Assembly: GCA_037439465.1 (NCBI GenBank)
Contig: JBBIVX010000002.1
Coordinates: 124,001 to 188,000 of the forward strand
Reading direction: 5' to 3'
Source of the DNA: Parasulfuritortus sp037439465
GTDB taxonomy: Bacteria; Pseudomonadota; Gammaproteobacteria; Burkholderiales; Thiobacillaceae
Length of the DNA: 64,000 bases
Position numbers and translations under genes: made by a program
Notes under the pieces: generated by a model
What the model was told of the DNA's origin: nothing
Databases searched by the model: none
What the model saw: only the letters and a program-made list of their open reading frames with translations
Shown: piece by piece, positions 45,702 to 53,931 of the stretch
Numbering within the stretch: position 1 is the first letter of the stretch
How the letters are laid out: every line of letters begins with the position of its first letter

Positions 45702-46208
45702 ATGGGACTGATGGCTTGGTTCAAGAGTCTGGCGGCGGGTAAGGCTGAGGAAAACCCGGCAACGGTGGCGCCGAGCGCGGGTCCGGTGGCGGCAACGGCC
45801 ACCTCGGCCGCGGCGGCGAAGGAAGAGGATGGGGTGGTGGCCGGCCTCAACTTCAAGACCGCCATCGATGCGCATATGAAATGGAAGATACGCCTGCAGC
45901 AATATGTGCAGGGGCAAAGCGAGGAGGACCTGAAGGTGGAGGCCGTGTCGCGCGACGACCAGTGCCTGCTCGGCAAGTGGATACAGAGCGTCGGCAGCGA
46001 GCGCTTCGGTGGCCTGCGCGAATTCCAGGAGATGAAGATGGAACATGCCCGCTTCCATTTGTGCGCCGGCGACGTTCTCGCCTGCGCGCAGGCGGGCGAC
46101 GGCGAGGGGGCCATGCAGAAGTTACATTCGGGCGATTACGTGCGGGCTTCGGAGCGGGTCAAGCTGCATCTGGCCCGCTTGTATGTGCAAGTGTCGCAGG
46201 GGCACTGA
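45702..46208 (+). CDS. Orphan CZB-domain (chemoreceptor zinc-binding) protein
   Basis: 168 residues from ATG 45702, preceded by GGAGGAG. The first ~45 residues are Ala-rich linker; the rest is one CZB domain with the His/Cys zinc motif: DAHMKWK (His), DDQCLLGKWI (C-x2-G-x-W), and MEHARFH (two His). CZB domains usually hang on chemoreceptors or diguanylate cyclases and sense Zn2+ or HOCl through the Cys. Here it stands alone, and its last 50 bp overlap the 3' end of the sensor kinase gene on the other strand. A soluble redox or zinc sensor is plausible. Confidence 0.88.
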   Translation: MGLMAWFKSLAAGKAEENPATVAPSAGPVAATATSAAAAKEEDGVVAGLNFKTAIDAHMKWKIRLQQYVQGQSEEDLKVEAVSRDDQCLLGKWIQSVGSERFGGLREFQEMKMEHARFHLCAGDVLACAQAGDGEGAMQKLHSGDYVRASERVKLHLARLYVQVSQGH

Positions 46209-47613
46209 CGCGCTGGGGTGCGCCGGCCGGGAAGTCGAGGGTAACCGTCAGGCCGCGCCCGTCCAGACCTTCGCCGAAGCTGACGGCGGCGCCATAGCGC
46301 TCGGCAATGCGTAGCACGATGGAGAGCCCGAGGCCGACGCCTTCGGTGTCGGTCCTGTCCAGACGATGGAAACGCTGCCCCAGCTCCTGGCGCCGCGCGG
46401 CGGCGACGCCTGGGCCGTTGTCGGCCACAGCCAGTCGCGCCCGCTCCGCCGTCGCACCAAGCTGCACTTCGATGCGGCTGCCGCGCGGGCAGTAACGCAG
46501 AGCGTTGTCGAGCAGGTTGCGCAGCAGGATGCGCAGGGCGTCCTCCTCGCAACGCAGTTTTACCGGTTCGGCGCGCAGCGATAGATCGATGTCCTTGGAC
46601 ACGGCGCGGGGGGCGATCTCGCCGCAGATTTCCTCGACCAACGGGGCCGCCTCCAATTGCCGGACGTCGTCGGGATTGGCGCAATCCAGCCGGGCCAGGG
46701 TGAGTAACTGGCCGATCAGGCGGGACATGCGCTCGAGCGAGGCGGTGGCCTGTTGCTGCGCCTGCATGCGCGTTTCCTTGTTGTTGGCCAGACGCAGGGC
46801 GTCGAGTTGGGCGCGCAGGGCGGCCATCGGCGTGCGCAGCTCATGGGCGGCGTCGCCGGTGAAGCGGCGTTCGCTGTCCATGGCCAGGTTTAGACGGTCG
46901 AGCAGGGTGTTGAGGGCGTTCAGCAAGGGGCGCAATTCCAAGGGGGCATCGGCGACGCGCAGGTGTTGGAGGTGTGTCGGGTCGCGGTTTTCCAGGTCGG
47001 AGGTGAGGTGGCGCAGAGGGGCCAGGTTGCGGCGTATGGACCAGACCAGGGCGATGCCGCCCAGCGGCAGGGCCAAGAGGTAGGGCCAGGTATTGTTCCA
47101 GGCGATCAACCGTACCATCTCTTCCCGGTCGACCAGGTCCTGACCGGCGACGGCGCGGATCTCGCCATCGGCCGAGGTGGCGGCGAGAAAACGGAAGGCC
47201 TTGTCGGCGAGGACGAGGGTGCGGTAGCCGTCTTCCGCAACATTGGCTCGTCCCCAGTCTATGCCGCCCGAGCGCAGCATCAGGCGCGGATAAGGACGTT
47301 CCCGATCATCGGGCAGCGCCTGGCGTGACCAGGCGATGGAGCCGGGGGGCGGGTGGGCGGGCTTGAGCCGCCAGACCTGGAAAACGGTCTGGCCGTGATG
47401 GAGCCGCGGTGGCAGGCCGATGTCGCCGACGGCGTCGAGTTCATCCGTTTGGCCGATGAACAACAGTGTCTGGATGATTTGCGCCAATTGAGTGTCGACG
47501 ATTTCGTCGGCCTCGATCTTGGCCGTCTGGTAGGCCCCCCAGCCGGCCACCAGGCCGCTGAGCAGCAGGATGGTCAACGACATGGCGATGAAGCGTGCCT
47601 GGAGTGATCTCAT
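46159..47613 (-). CDS. Sensor histidine kinase (QseC/PmrB-like)
   Basis: 484 residues. One N-terminal TM (FIAMSLTILLLSGLVAGWGAY), a periplasmic sensor part (~30-160), a second TM (WNNTWPYLLALPLGGIALVWSIRR), then a HAMP-like linker, dimerisation motif FTGDAAHELRTPMAALRAQLD with the phospho-His, N-box LLRNLLDNALRYCPRG, and G-boxes VADNGPGV and GVGLGLSIV. Starts with a 4-bp overlap of the response regulator stop (ATGA). The periplasmic domain contains DEL/acidic residues but no clear metal ExxE motif. Confidence 0.94.
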   Translation of the reverse strand: MRSLQARFIAMSLTILLLSGLVAGWGAYQTAKIEADEIVDTQLAQIIQTLLFIGQTDELDAVGDIGLPPRLHHGQTVFQVWRLKPAHPPPGSIAWSRQALPDDRERPYPRLMLRSGGIDWGRANVAEDGYRTLVLADKAFRFLAATSADGEIRAVAGQDLVDREEMVRLIAWNNTWPYLLALPLGGIALVWSIRRNLAPLRHLTSDLENRDPTHLQHLRVADAPLELRPLLNALNTLLDRLNLAMDSERRFTGDAAHELRTPMAALRAQLDALRLANNKETRMQAQQQATASLERMSRLIGQLLTLARLDCANPDDVRQLEAAPLVEEICGEIAPRAVSKDIDLSLRAEPVKLRCEEDALRILLRNLLDNALRYCPRGSRIEVQLGATAERARLAVADNGPGVAAARRQELGQRFHRLDRTDTEGVGLGLSIVLRIAERYGAAVSFGEGLDGRGLTVTLDFPAGAPQRVSAPATLAHTSGPDAA

Positions 47614-48272
47614 CCCTCCGGCTCGATCAGGTAGCCGATGCCGCGCAGGGTGCGGATGAAGTTGTTGCCCAGCTTGCGCCGCAGGTGATGCACGTGCACC
47701 TCCACCGCGTTGCTTTCGACACCCTCTCCCCAGCCATACAGCGTCGCCTCCAACTGCGATTTGGAGACCACTCGTCCCATGTTGGTCATGAGTTTTTCCA
47801 GCAGTGCGTATTCCCGCGCCGACAGTTGCACCGGCTGGCCGGCCTGCCAGACGCGCCGCGCCTGCGGGTCGAGCTCGACGCTGGCGCAGACCAGACGATC
47901 CTCCGTCTGGCCGCGTGCCCGGCGCAGCAGGGCGTAGAGGCGCGCCGCCAGCTCCTCGATGTCCACGGGCTTGACCACATAATCGTCGGCCCCGGCGCCA
48001 AAGCTGTCCAGCTTGTAGGCCTTGCCGTCGCGGGCGCTCAGTATGAGCACGGGCAGCGGGTTGCCGTCACGGCGCAGGTGAGTCAGCAGGCTGACACCAT
48101 CGGCGTCCGGCAGGCCGAGGTCGAGGATCATGATGCCGTATTCCTCGCTGGCCAGGGCATGGCGGGCGGAGGCGGCATCCCGTACCCAATCCGGGCTGAA
48201 GCCGAGTGAGCGCAGGCCACTTTCCAGGCCGTCGCCCAACTGGGGGTCATCTTCCACGATCAATAAACGCAT
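47610..48272 (-). CDS. OmpR/PhoB-family response regulator (QseB/PmrA-like)
   Basis: 220 residues: receiver domain with acidic pocket (LLIVEDDPQLG), phospho-Asp in IMILDLGLPDADG, Lys of VKPVD, and a winged-helix effector domain (VCASVELDPQARRVWQAGQPVQLSAREYALLEKLM; VESNAVEVHVHHLRRKLG; TLRGIGYLIEP). Fits the PmrA/QseB subgroup. The upstream region carries four CTTAAG half-sites, the type of site bound by that subgroup. The gene starts 12 bp from the operator and is coupled to the kinase gene. Confidence 0.94.
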   Translation of the reverse strand: MRLLIVEDDPQLGDGLESGLRSLGFSPDWVRDAASARHALASEEYGIMILDLGLPDADGVSLLTHLRRDGNPLPVLILSARDGKAYKLDSFGAGADDYVVKPVDIEELAARLYALLRRARGQTEDRLVCASVELDPQARRVWQAGQPVQLSAREYALLEKLMTNMGRVVSKSQLEATLYGWGEGVESNAVEVHVHHLRRKLGNNFIRTLRGIGYLIEPEG

Positions 48273-48283
48273 GGGCGGATTGT

Positions 48284-48322
48284 CTTAAGTGCTTCTTAAG
48301 GTTTCCTTAAGGCCCTGTTAAG
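48284..48322. promoter_or_regulatory. Four-site direct-repeat operator (PmrA/QseB-type CTTAAG boxes)
   Basis: CTTAAG at 48284-48289, 48295-48300 and 48306-48311, and GTTAAG at 48317-48322, exactly 11 bp apart. PmrA-family regulators bind CTTAAG-N5-CTTAAG, so this array is two full sites in phase on one DNA face. It lies between the response-regulator start (48272) and the cytochrome start (48423). The last site falls where a -35 would be for a -10 TAATTA at 48332-48337. Direct regulation of both genes is a strong inference. Confidence 0.8.
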
Positions 48323-48331
48323 GCGAGAGGG

Positions 48332-48337
48332 TAATTA
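48332..48337 (+). promoter_or_regulatory. Candidate -10 element of the multiheme cytochrome promoter
   Basis: TAATTA 86 bp upstream of the cytochrome ATG. No good -35 is present; the fourth CTTAAG-like box occupies that region, as expected for an activator-dependent promoter. Confidence 0.45.
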
Positions 48338-48422
48338 TCGTCTCCAACACCAGGAAAGCGTGATGGTGTCGGAGCCCGTGCCGCCTCGGCGGCTTTTTGC
48401 AAATGCAAACAGGAGAATCTAC

Positions 48423-50588
48423 ATGAACAAGATGCGAATATGGGGGTGGCTGTCACTATTGATCTTGCCATTCTTCATGGCCCTGGCCGATGCTGATTCG
48501 GCCAGGCTATCCACCAACGTGACGTCGCTCAACCTGCAGGTCGGGCAGAAAGCGACGGTGCAGTTTTATAACGCCAGCGGCAAGGTCAGGGTAAGCAGCG
48601 CCAACAGCCTGGTGGCCAAGGCAGGGCGCTCCGACGCAGCCATCAAGGTCGAGGCCAAGGCGGCCGGTTCGACCGTGGTGACGGTGCGTGACAACCGCTC
48701 CAGCGTGACCGTGGCGGTGACCGTCACCGCCACGCCAGCCCCTACGCCCACGCCCGCCACGGGCTTGACGGCCAATCCGACTTCGCTCGCTCTGGCGATC
48801 GGACAGCAGGGGTATGTGCAGCTCGCCAATGCCTCGGGACGCTTGTCCGCCTCGGTGCAGGATCGCGACATCGCCAAGGCCGAACTGTCCGGTACCACCC
48901 TGAAGGTGAAGGGCCGCGCCACCGGCACCACCACCATCACCGTGCGTGACCGCCGTTATGCCGTGGTGATCGGCGTGGCCGTCGGCGCTGCCGGCACGCC
49001 TCCCGGCACGCCGCCGGCGCCCGGTACGCCGCCGACCGCGGGGGGCACCTACACACTGCTGGCCTGGAACGACCTCGGCATGCACTGCATGGACGGCGAT
49101 TTCTCCGTCTTCTCCATCCTGCCGCCCTACAACAACCTGCATGCGCAACTGGTGGACAGCACCTCCAACAAGGTGGTTACCAGCGGCGTGACGCTGACCT
49201 ACGAGGCCATGGCGGATGCCGATGGCTCCATCAACAGCATTTCCTCGACCAAGACCAACTTCTGGCAGAACGCGCTCGCCCTGTTTGGGGTCGCGCCCGC
49301 CGCCGACGTCGGCCTGGCCGGCAATCACGCGCCTGCGATGATGCCGCACGCCATGGCCTTCAATGCCGCGAAGAGCCAGTTCGAGGCCGAGGGCATCCCC
49401 ATCACACCCTATGACGATGCCTTCCGCAAGAACCCCTATCCCATGGTCAAGGTCGTGGCCAGGGATGGCAGCGGCGCCCAGCTCGCCCAGGCGCGCGTGG
49501 TGCTGCCGGTATCCGACGAAATGAGTTGTTCTTCCTGTCATGCCGCCAATGCCAGCGCCGCCGCCAAACCGGCCGCCGGTTGGTTGACCGACCCCAACAA
49601 GGAGATCGAGTGGAAGAAGAACATACTGCGTCTGCATGACGAGAAGCAGGCTGGCAACAGTGCCTTCACCAGTGCCCTGGCCGCCAAGGGTTACCAGCCG
49701 AGCGGTCTGTTGGCCACGGCCGAGAGCGGCAAGTCCGTCCTCTGCGCCGGCTGCCATGCCTCCAATGCCTTGCCTGGCACCGGCATCACTGGCGTCAAGC
49801 CGCTGACCGAGGCCATCCACGGCCACCACGCCATGGTCAGGGATGCCGCCACGGGCAACCTGCTCGACAGCATCACCAACCGCAGCGCCTGCTACCAGTG
49901 CCACCCCGGCTCGGAAACCAAGTGCCTGCGCGGTGTCATGGGTAATGCGGTGGACGCCACCGGCAAGGCCACCATGGATTGCCAGAGCTGCCACGGCTCC
50001 ATGTCCAACGTCGGCCGCGCCGGTCGCGTCGGCTGGCTCGATCAGCCCAATTGCCAGGCCTGTCACCATGATGGCAAGCGGGAGACGGCAGCGGTCAGCG
50101 CGACGGGTATCCTCAAGCAGTGGCTGGACACCCGCTATGCCACCAATCCGGACACGCCTCTGGCCGGCTTCTCGCTGTTCCGCATGAGCAAGGGTCACGG
50201 CGGCCTGCAGTGCGAGGCCTGTCACGGGGCCACCCACGCCGAGTACCCGAGCTCGCATCGCAACGACAACGTGCTGTCGCTGGACGTACAAGGGCGTGAA
50301 GGCAGCATCGGTGAGTGCACGGCCTGCCACAAGACGGTCCCGACCACGGCGAATGGCGGCCCGCATGGCATGCACACCCCTGGCCAGGCCTGGGTGAGCA
50401 GCCACGAGTCTGCCGCCAAGGGCAACCAGGCGGCCTGCGCCTACTGCCATGGCGCCGACTACCGCGGTACGCCGTTGTCCGCCACCAAGGTGGCGCGCAC
50501 CCTCACCGTCGAGCATACGACCAAGAGCTTCGCGGCGGGGCATCAATTCAGCTGCTACGACTGCCACAATGGCCCGTCGGGTGACTGA
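48423..50588 (+). CDS. Secreted multiheme (nine CXXCH) cytochrome c with Ig-like N-terminal domains
   Basis: 721 residues from ATG 48423. Signal peptide (IWGWLSLLILPFFMALADADS), then two repeats similar to bacterial Ig-like/BIG2 domains (LSTNVTSLNLQVGQKATVQFYNASGKVRVSS; LTANPTSLALAIGQQGYVQLANASG) joined by a Thr/Pro linker, a short PGTPP linker, a central domain starting YTLLAWNDLGMHCMDGDFSVF (Met/His/Cys rich), and a C-terminal heme region (about 369-715) with nine CXXCH motifs: CSSCH, CAGCH, CYQCH, CQSCH, CQACHH, CEACH, CTACH, CAYCH and CYDCH. Probably periplasmic or cell-surface electron transfer or respiratory oxidoreductase. Not a recognised standard family; the operator upstream ties it to the two-component system. 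Confidence 0.9.
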   Translation: MNKMRIWGWLSLLILPFFMALADADSARLSTNVTSLNLQVGQKATVQFYNASGKVRVSSANSLVAKAGRSDAAIKVEAKAAGSTVVTVRDNRSSVTVAVTVTATPAPTPTPATGLTANPTSLALAIGQQGYVQLANASGRLSASVQDRDIAKAELSGTTLKVKGRATGTTTITVRDRRYAVVIGVAVGAAGTPPGTPPAPGTPPTAGGTYTLLAWNDLGMHCMDGDFSVFSILPPYNNLHAQLVDSTSNKVVTSGVTLTYEAMADADGSINSISSTKTNFWQNALALFGVAPAADVGLAGNHAPAMMPHAMAFNAAKSQFEAEGIPITPYDDAFRKNPYPMVKVVARDGSGAQLAQARVVLPVSDEMSCSSCHAANASAAAKPAAGWLTDPNKEIEWKKNILRLHDEKQAGNSAFTSALAAKGYQPSGLLATAESGKSVLCAGCHASNALPGTGITGVKPLTEAIHGHHAMVRDAATGNLLDSITNRSACYQCHPGSETKCLRGVMGNAVDATGKATMDCQSCHGSMSNVGRAGRVGWLDQPNCQACHHDGKRETAAVSATGILKQWLDTRYATNPDTPLAGFSLFRMSKGHGGLQCEACHGATHAEYPSSHRNDNVLSLDVQGREGSIGECTACHKTVPTTANGGPHGMHTPGQAWVSSHESAAKGNQAACAYCHGADYRGTPLSATKVARTLTVEHTTKSFAAGHQFSCYDCHNGPSGD

Positions 50589-50622
50589 ACCCATGGGGTG
50601 ACGGCAACGTCGCCTTGAAAAA

Positions 50623-50660
50623 GCAAAGGCCCGTGGAGCGATCCACGGGCCTTTGCCGTT
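50623..50660. terminator. Bidirectional terminator between cytochrome and thioredoxin-TPR genes
   Basis: A 15-bp perfect stem GCAAAGGCCCGTGGA / TCCACGGGCCTTTGC (50623-50637, 50642-50656) with GCGA loop. Followed by CGTTTTA on plus and TTTTTC on minus, so it can end both convergent transcripts. Confidence 0.9.
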
Positions 50661-50674
50661 TTATCGGGTAAGGA

Positions 50675-51535
50675 TCAGTGCAACACGCTGGCCAGCTTGC
50701 GCCGATAGTGGCCGACCAGCGGGTCGTCGCCCAGCAGGTCGAATACCTTGAGCAGGGTCCGGCGCGCCGCCGCCCCGTTCCAGTCGCGGTCTCGGCGCAC
50801 CAGCTCCAATAGTTCATCCATGCCCTGGGCATGGCGCCCGGCGGCGATCAGCAGGTTGGCCAGCTTGAGGCGGCTATCCATGTCCTCTGGCCGGTTGGCG
50901 AGGTTGGCCCGCAAGGTGGCCTCGTCGCTGCCCGCCTCGCCGACTTGGGAAAAATCAAGCCTGGCCAGCAGTCGGGCGGCCCGGTCTTGTGAGCGCAATG
51001 CCGGCGAGAGGCTGTCGAGCAGCGGCCTGGCCGCGTCCAGACGGTTCTGTTGCACCAGGATTGCGGCGCTGTCGAGGCGGACCTCTTCATCCTGCGGATC
51101 CATCTGCGCGGCTTGCCGCAGTGTTTCCAGGGCACCGTCCAGGTCGCCGGCATCGCGTTGGGCGGCCGCGGCCAGGCGACGCTCGGTCGCCGGCGAGGGG
51201 ATGACGCGATCGATAAACTCGCGCACTGCCGACTCGGGCAGGGCGCCGGAGAACTCGTCGACGATCTCGCCGCGATACACGGCCTTGACGGCCGGGATGC
51301 CACGCACGCCGAACTGGCTGGCCAGCGCCGGGTTGCGGTCGGCATTGACCTTGGCCAGGGTGAAGCGGCCCTGATATTCCTGTGCCAGCTTCTCCAGGAC
51401 CGGTTTCAATGTCTGGCAGGGGCCGCACCATTCGGCCCAGAAGTCGACGACCACGGGGGCATGCATCGAGCCGTCGATGACGACGGCCTCAAAGTTGGTG
51501 GCGTCGACGTCGAGCGCGAACTCACTCATGTTCAA
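50675..51535 (-). CDS. cnoX: Thioredoxin-TPR protein CnoX (YbbN-like)
   Basis: 286 residues. Thioredoxin domain ~1-110 with VVDFWAEWCGPCQTLKPVLEKLA (full CGPC) and cis-Pro in RGIPAVKAV, followed by C-terminal TPR-like helices (RDAGDLDGALETLRQAAQMDPQDEEVRLDSAA) and a tail. CnoX-type holdases protect proteins under chlorine stress and work with GroEL. The E. coli protein lacks the first redox Cys; this one keeps both, as in many proteobacteria. Starts 4 bp inside the purB stop (ATGA), so it is coupled to purB. Confidence 0.9.
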   Translation of the reverse strand: MNMSEFALDVDATNFEAVVIDGSMHAPVVVDFWAEWCGPCQTLKPVLEKLAQEYQGRFTLAKVNADRNPALASQFGVRGIPAVKAVYRGEIVDEFSGALPESAVREFIDRVIPSPATERRLAAAAQRDAGDLDGALETLRQAAQMDPQDEEVRLDSAAILVQQNRLDAARPLLDSLSPALRSQDRAARLLARLDFSQVGEAGSDEATLRANLANRPEDMDSRLKLANLLIAAGRHAQGMDELLELVRRDRDWNGAAARRTLLKVFDLLGDDPLVGHYRRKLASVLH

Positions 51536-52908
51536 CCCCTGGCGATACGGCGTGCCAGCTTGGCGGCCTTGCCGGTATAGTTGGCCGGGGTCAGGGCCAG
51601 CAGGTCCTTCCTGGCGGCATCCGGGATGGCCAGGCCGTCGATGAACCTGGCCAGACGGGTGGCGGTGATGCGTTTGCCACGGGTCAGCTTCTTCAATTGT
51701 TCATAGGGTTTGTCCAGGCCATAGCGGCGCATCACGGTCTGGATCGGCTCGGCCAGAACTTCCCAGTTGGCGTCCAGGTCCTGGGCCAGACGTTGGGGAT
51801 TCGCCTCCAGTTTGCCGAGACCGCGCAGCAGGCTGTCGTAACCCAGCAGGGCATAGCCGAGGGCGCTGCCCATGTTTCTGAGCACCGTCGAGTCGGTGAG
51901 GTCGCGCTGCATCCGCGAGATCGGCAGCTTTTCCGCCAGGTGGCGCAAGAGGGCGTTGGCCAGGCCGAGGTTGCCCTCGGAGTTCTCGAAGTCGATGGGA
52001 TTGACCTTGTGCGGCATGGTCGAGGAGCCGACTTCGCCTTCCTTCAGTTTCTGTTTGAAGTAACCGAGCGAGATGTAGGTCCAGAGGTCACGGTCGAGGT
52101 CGATGAGCAACGTGTTGAGGCGGGCGCAGGCGTCGTACAGCTCGGCCATGTAGTCATGCGGCTCGATCTGGGTGGTGTAGGGATTGAAGGCGAGGCCCAG
52201 TCCGGTCACGAAACGTTCGGCGAAGGCTTCCCAGTCGAGCTTGGGATAGGCAGCCAGGTGGGCGTTGTAATTGCCAACTGCGCCATTGATCTTGCCCAGG
52301 CATTCGACTTCGGCCATGCGCTGCATGGCCCGGCGCAAGCGCCAAACCACATTGGCGATCTCCTTGCCGAGGGTGGTTGGCGTCGCCGGCTGGCCGTGGG
52401 TGCGCGCCAGCATCGGTAGATCGGCGAGATCGCGTGCCAGTTGACTGAGCCGGCGTTCGACCTGCTCGAGCGTCGGCAGTAGCACGTCGGCGCGGGCGTC
52501 GCGCAGCATCAGGGCATGGGCGAGGTTGTTGATGTCCTCGGAGGTGCAGGCGAAGTGGATGAATTCCTTGGCCCGCATGACCTCGCCGTTACCGGCCAGC
52601 TTGTCCTTGAGGAAATATTCCACCGCCTTGACGTCGTGGTTGGTGACCCGCTCGTGCGCCTTCACCGCCGCGGCGTCGGTCAGCGAAAAACCGGCGGCGA
52701 CGGCATCCAGCGCGGCCAGGGTCCTGGCCGAAAAGACAGGAACTTCCTTGATCCGCGGCTCGGCGGCCAGGGCCTTGAGCCATTCGATTTCGACCTTGAC
52801 CCGATAGCGGATGAGGCCGAACTCGCTGAAATAGGGCGCGAGCCGGGCGCCGCCGCGACGGTAGCGGCCGTCGAGGGGGGAGAGGGCGGTAAGGGGGTCA
52901 AGTTCCAT
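51532..52908 (-). CDS. purB: Adenylosuccinate lyase
   Basis: 458 residues. Cleaves SAICAR and adenylosuccinate in purine synthesis. Features: N-terminal LTALSPLDGRYRRGGARLAPYFSEFGLIRYRVKVEIEWL, FACTSEDINN, RTHGQPATPTTLGKEIANV and the signature GSSTMPHKVNPIDFENSEG. Size and motifs match the long proteobacterial PurB. It is 36 bp downstream of recR on the same strand and coupled to the thioredoxin-TPR gene. Confidence 0.97.
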   Translation of the reverse strand: MELDPLTALSPLDGRYRRGGARLAPYFSEFGLIRYRVKVEIEWLKALAAEPRIKEVPVFSARTLAALDAVAAGFSLTDAAAVKAHERVTNHDVKAVEYFLKDKLAGNGEVMRAKEFIHFACTSEDINNLAHALMLRDARADVLLPTLEQVERRLSQLARDLADLPMLARTHGQPATPTTLGKEIANVVWRLRRAMQRMAEVECLGKINGAVGNYNAHLAAYPKLDWEAFAERFVTGLGLAFNPYTTQIEPHDYMAELYDACARLNTLLIDLDRDLWTYISLGYFKQKLKEGEVGSSTMPHKVNPIDFENSEGNLGLANALLRHLAEKLPISRMQRDLTDSTVLRNMGSALGYALLGYDSLLRGLGKLEANPQRLAQDLDANWEVLAEPIQTVMRRYGLDKPYEQLKKLTRGKRITATRLARFIDGLAIPDAARKDLLALTPANYTGKAAKLARRIARG

Positions 52909-52944
52909 GCGGCTTCCTTTGCAGAGCGATTGTGCTGTGGCCGG

Positions 52945-53538
52945 TCATATCGCCTTGCGGTCCAGGAGGGCCTGGGCGACGGTCATGGCGTCCACGTGTT
53001 CCAGTTCGCCGCCGGCCGGCAGGCCGCGCGCCATGCGCGTGACCTTGAGGCCCCTGGCTTTGAGCGACTCGCCCAGGTAATGGGCGGTGGCCTCGCCTTC
53101 GACGGTGAAATTGGTGGCGAGTATGACCTCCTCGGCGACGCCGTCCAGGGCGCGCGCGAGCAGCCTGTCGAGACCGATCTCTCGCGGACCGATGCCGTCC
53201 AACGGACTCAGTCTTCCCATCAACACGAAATAGAGGCCCTTGTAGGCATGCGTCTCCTCCAGGCGATTGAGGTCCGCCGGCATCTCCACTACACACAGTT
53301 GGCGAGGGTCGCGGCGCGGGTTGGCGCAGAGGTCGCACACCTCGGTCTCGCTGTAATTGTTGCAGCGGCTGCAGGGGTTGAGCCTCTCCAGCGCCGCATT
53401 CAGGCAGGCCACCAGGCGCGCCGCGCCGGGGCGCTCGCGTTGCAGCAGGTGGTAGGCCATGCGTGCCGCCGATTTGGGGCCGACGCCTGGCAGCACGGTG
53501 AGCGCGTCGATGAGGTTGGCGAGGGAGACAGGGGTCAT
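52945..53538 (-). CDS. recR: Recombination mediator RecR
   Basis: 197 residues from ATG 53538 (a TTG three codons upstream is less likely). HhH motif near the N-terminus (LPGVGPKSAARMAYHLL), C4 zinc finger CSRCNNYSETEVCDLC, and a Toprim domain with LCVVEMPADLNRLEETHAYKGLYFVLMGRLSPLDGIGP. Part of the RecFOR pathway that loads RecA at gaps. Order dnaX-ybaB-recR is the near-universal one. Confidence 0.96.
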   Translation of the reverse strand: MTPVSLANLIDALTVLPGVGPKSAARMAYHLLQRERPGAARLVACLNAALERLNPCSRCNNYSETEVCDLCANPRRDPRQLCVVEMPADLNRLEETHAYKGLYFVLMGRLSPLDGIGPREIGLDRLLARALDGVAEEVILATNFTVEGEATAHYLGESLKARGLKVTRMARGLPAGGELEHVDAMTVAQALLDRKAI

Positions 53539-53599
53539 CAGAGACAAGGTTCAGGATGCAAGACACGAGGAGTTGAACCAAGTATCGCGTCTCCTGAAT

Positions 53600-53926
53600 T
53601 TAGAAAGGCAGCTTCATTCCTGGTGGCAGCGGCATCCCGGCAGTGACCGAGGCCATCTTTTCCTGGGTGACGGTCTCCACCCGGCGCACGGCGTCATTGA
53701 CCGCGGCGGCGATCAGGTCTTCCAGCATCTCTTTGTCGTCGCCCATCAGGCTGGCGTCGATCAAGACCCGGCGGACGTCGTGCTTGCCGTTCATGGTCAC
53801 TTTCACCAGACCGGCGCCGGCGACGCCTTCCACTTCGAGCTCGGCGATCTGGGCCTGCGCCTTTTGCAGATTCGCCTGCATCAATTGCGCCTGTTTCATG
53901 AGGTTGCCGATTCCGCCTTTGATCAT
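53600..53926 (-). CDS. ybaB: YbaB/EbfC nucleoid-associated protein
   Basis: 108 residues: MIKGGIGNLMKQAQLMQANLQKAQAQIAELEVEGVAGAGLVKVTMNGKHDVRRVLID and a Met/Pro-rich tail (GMPLPPGMKLPF). Classic YbaB, a homodimeric DNA-binding tweezer-shaped protein. Lies 5 bp after dnaX and 53 bp before recR on the same strand. Confidence 0.96.
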   Translation of the reverse strand: MIKGGIGNLMKQAQLMQANLQKAQAQIAELEVEGVAGAGLVKVTMNGKHDVRRVLIDASLMGDDKEMLEDLIAAAVNDAVRRVETVTQEKMASVTAGMPLPPGMKLPF

Positions 53927-53931
53927 GGGGT

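Noticed and set aside
48507..50594. Long minus-strand frame across the multiheme cytochrome
   Set aside because: It is an antisense by-product of high GC; the plus frame has a signal peptide and nine CXXCH motifs.
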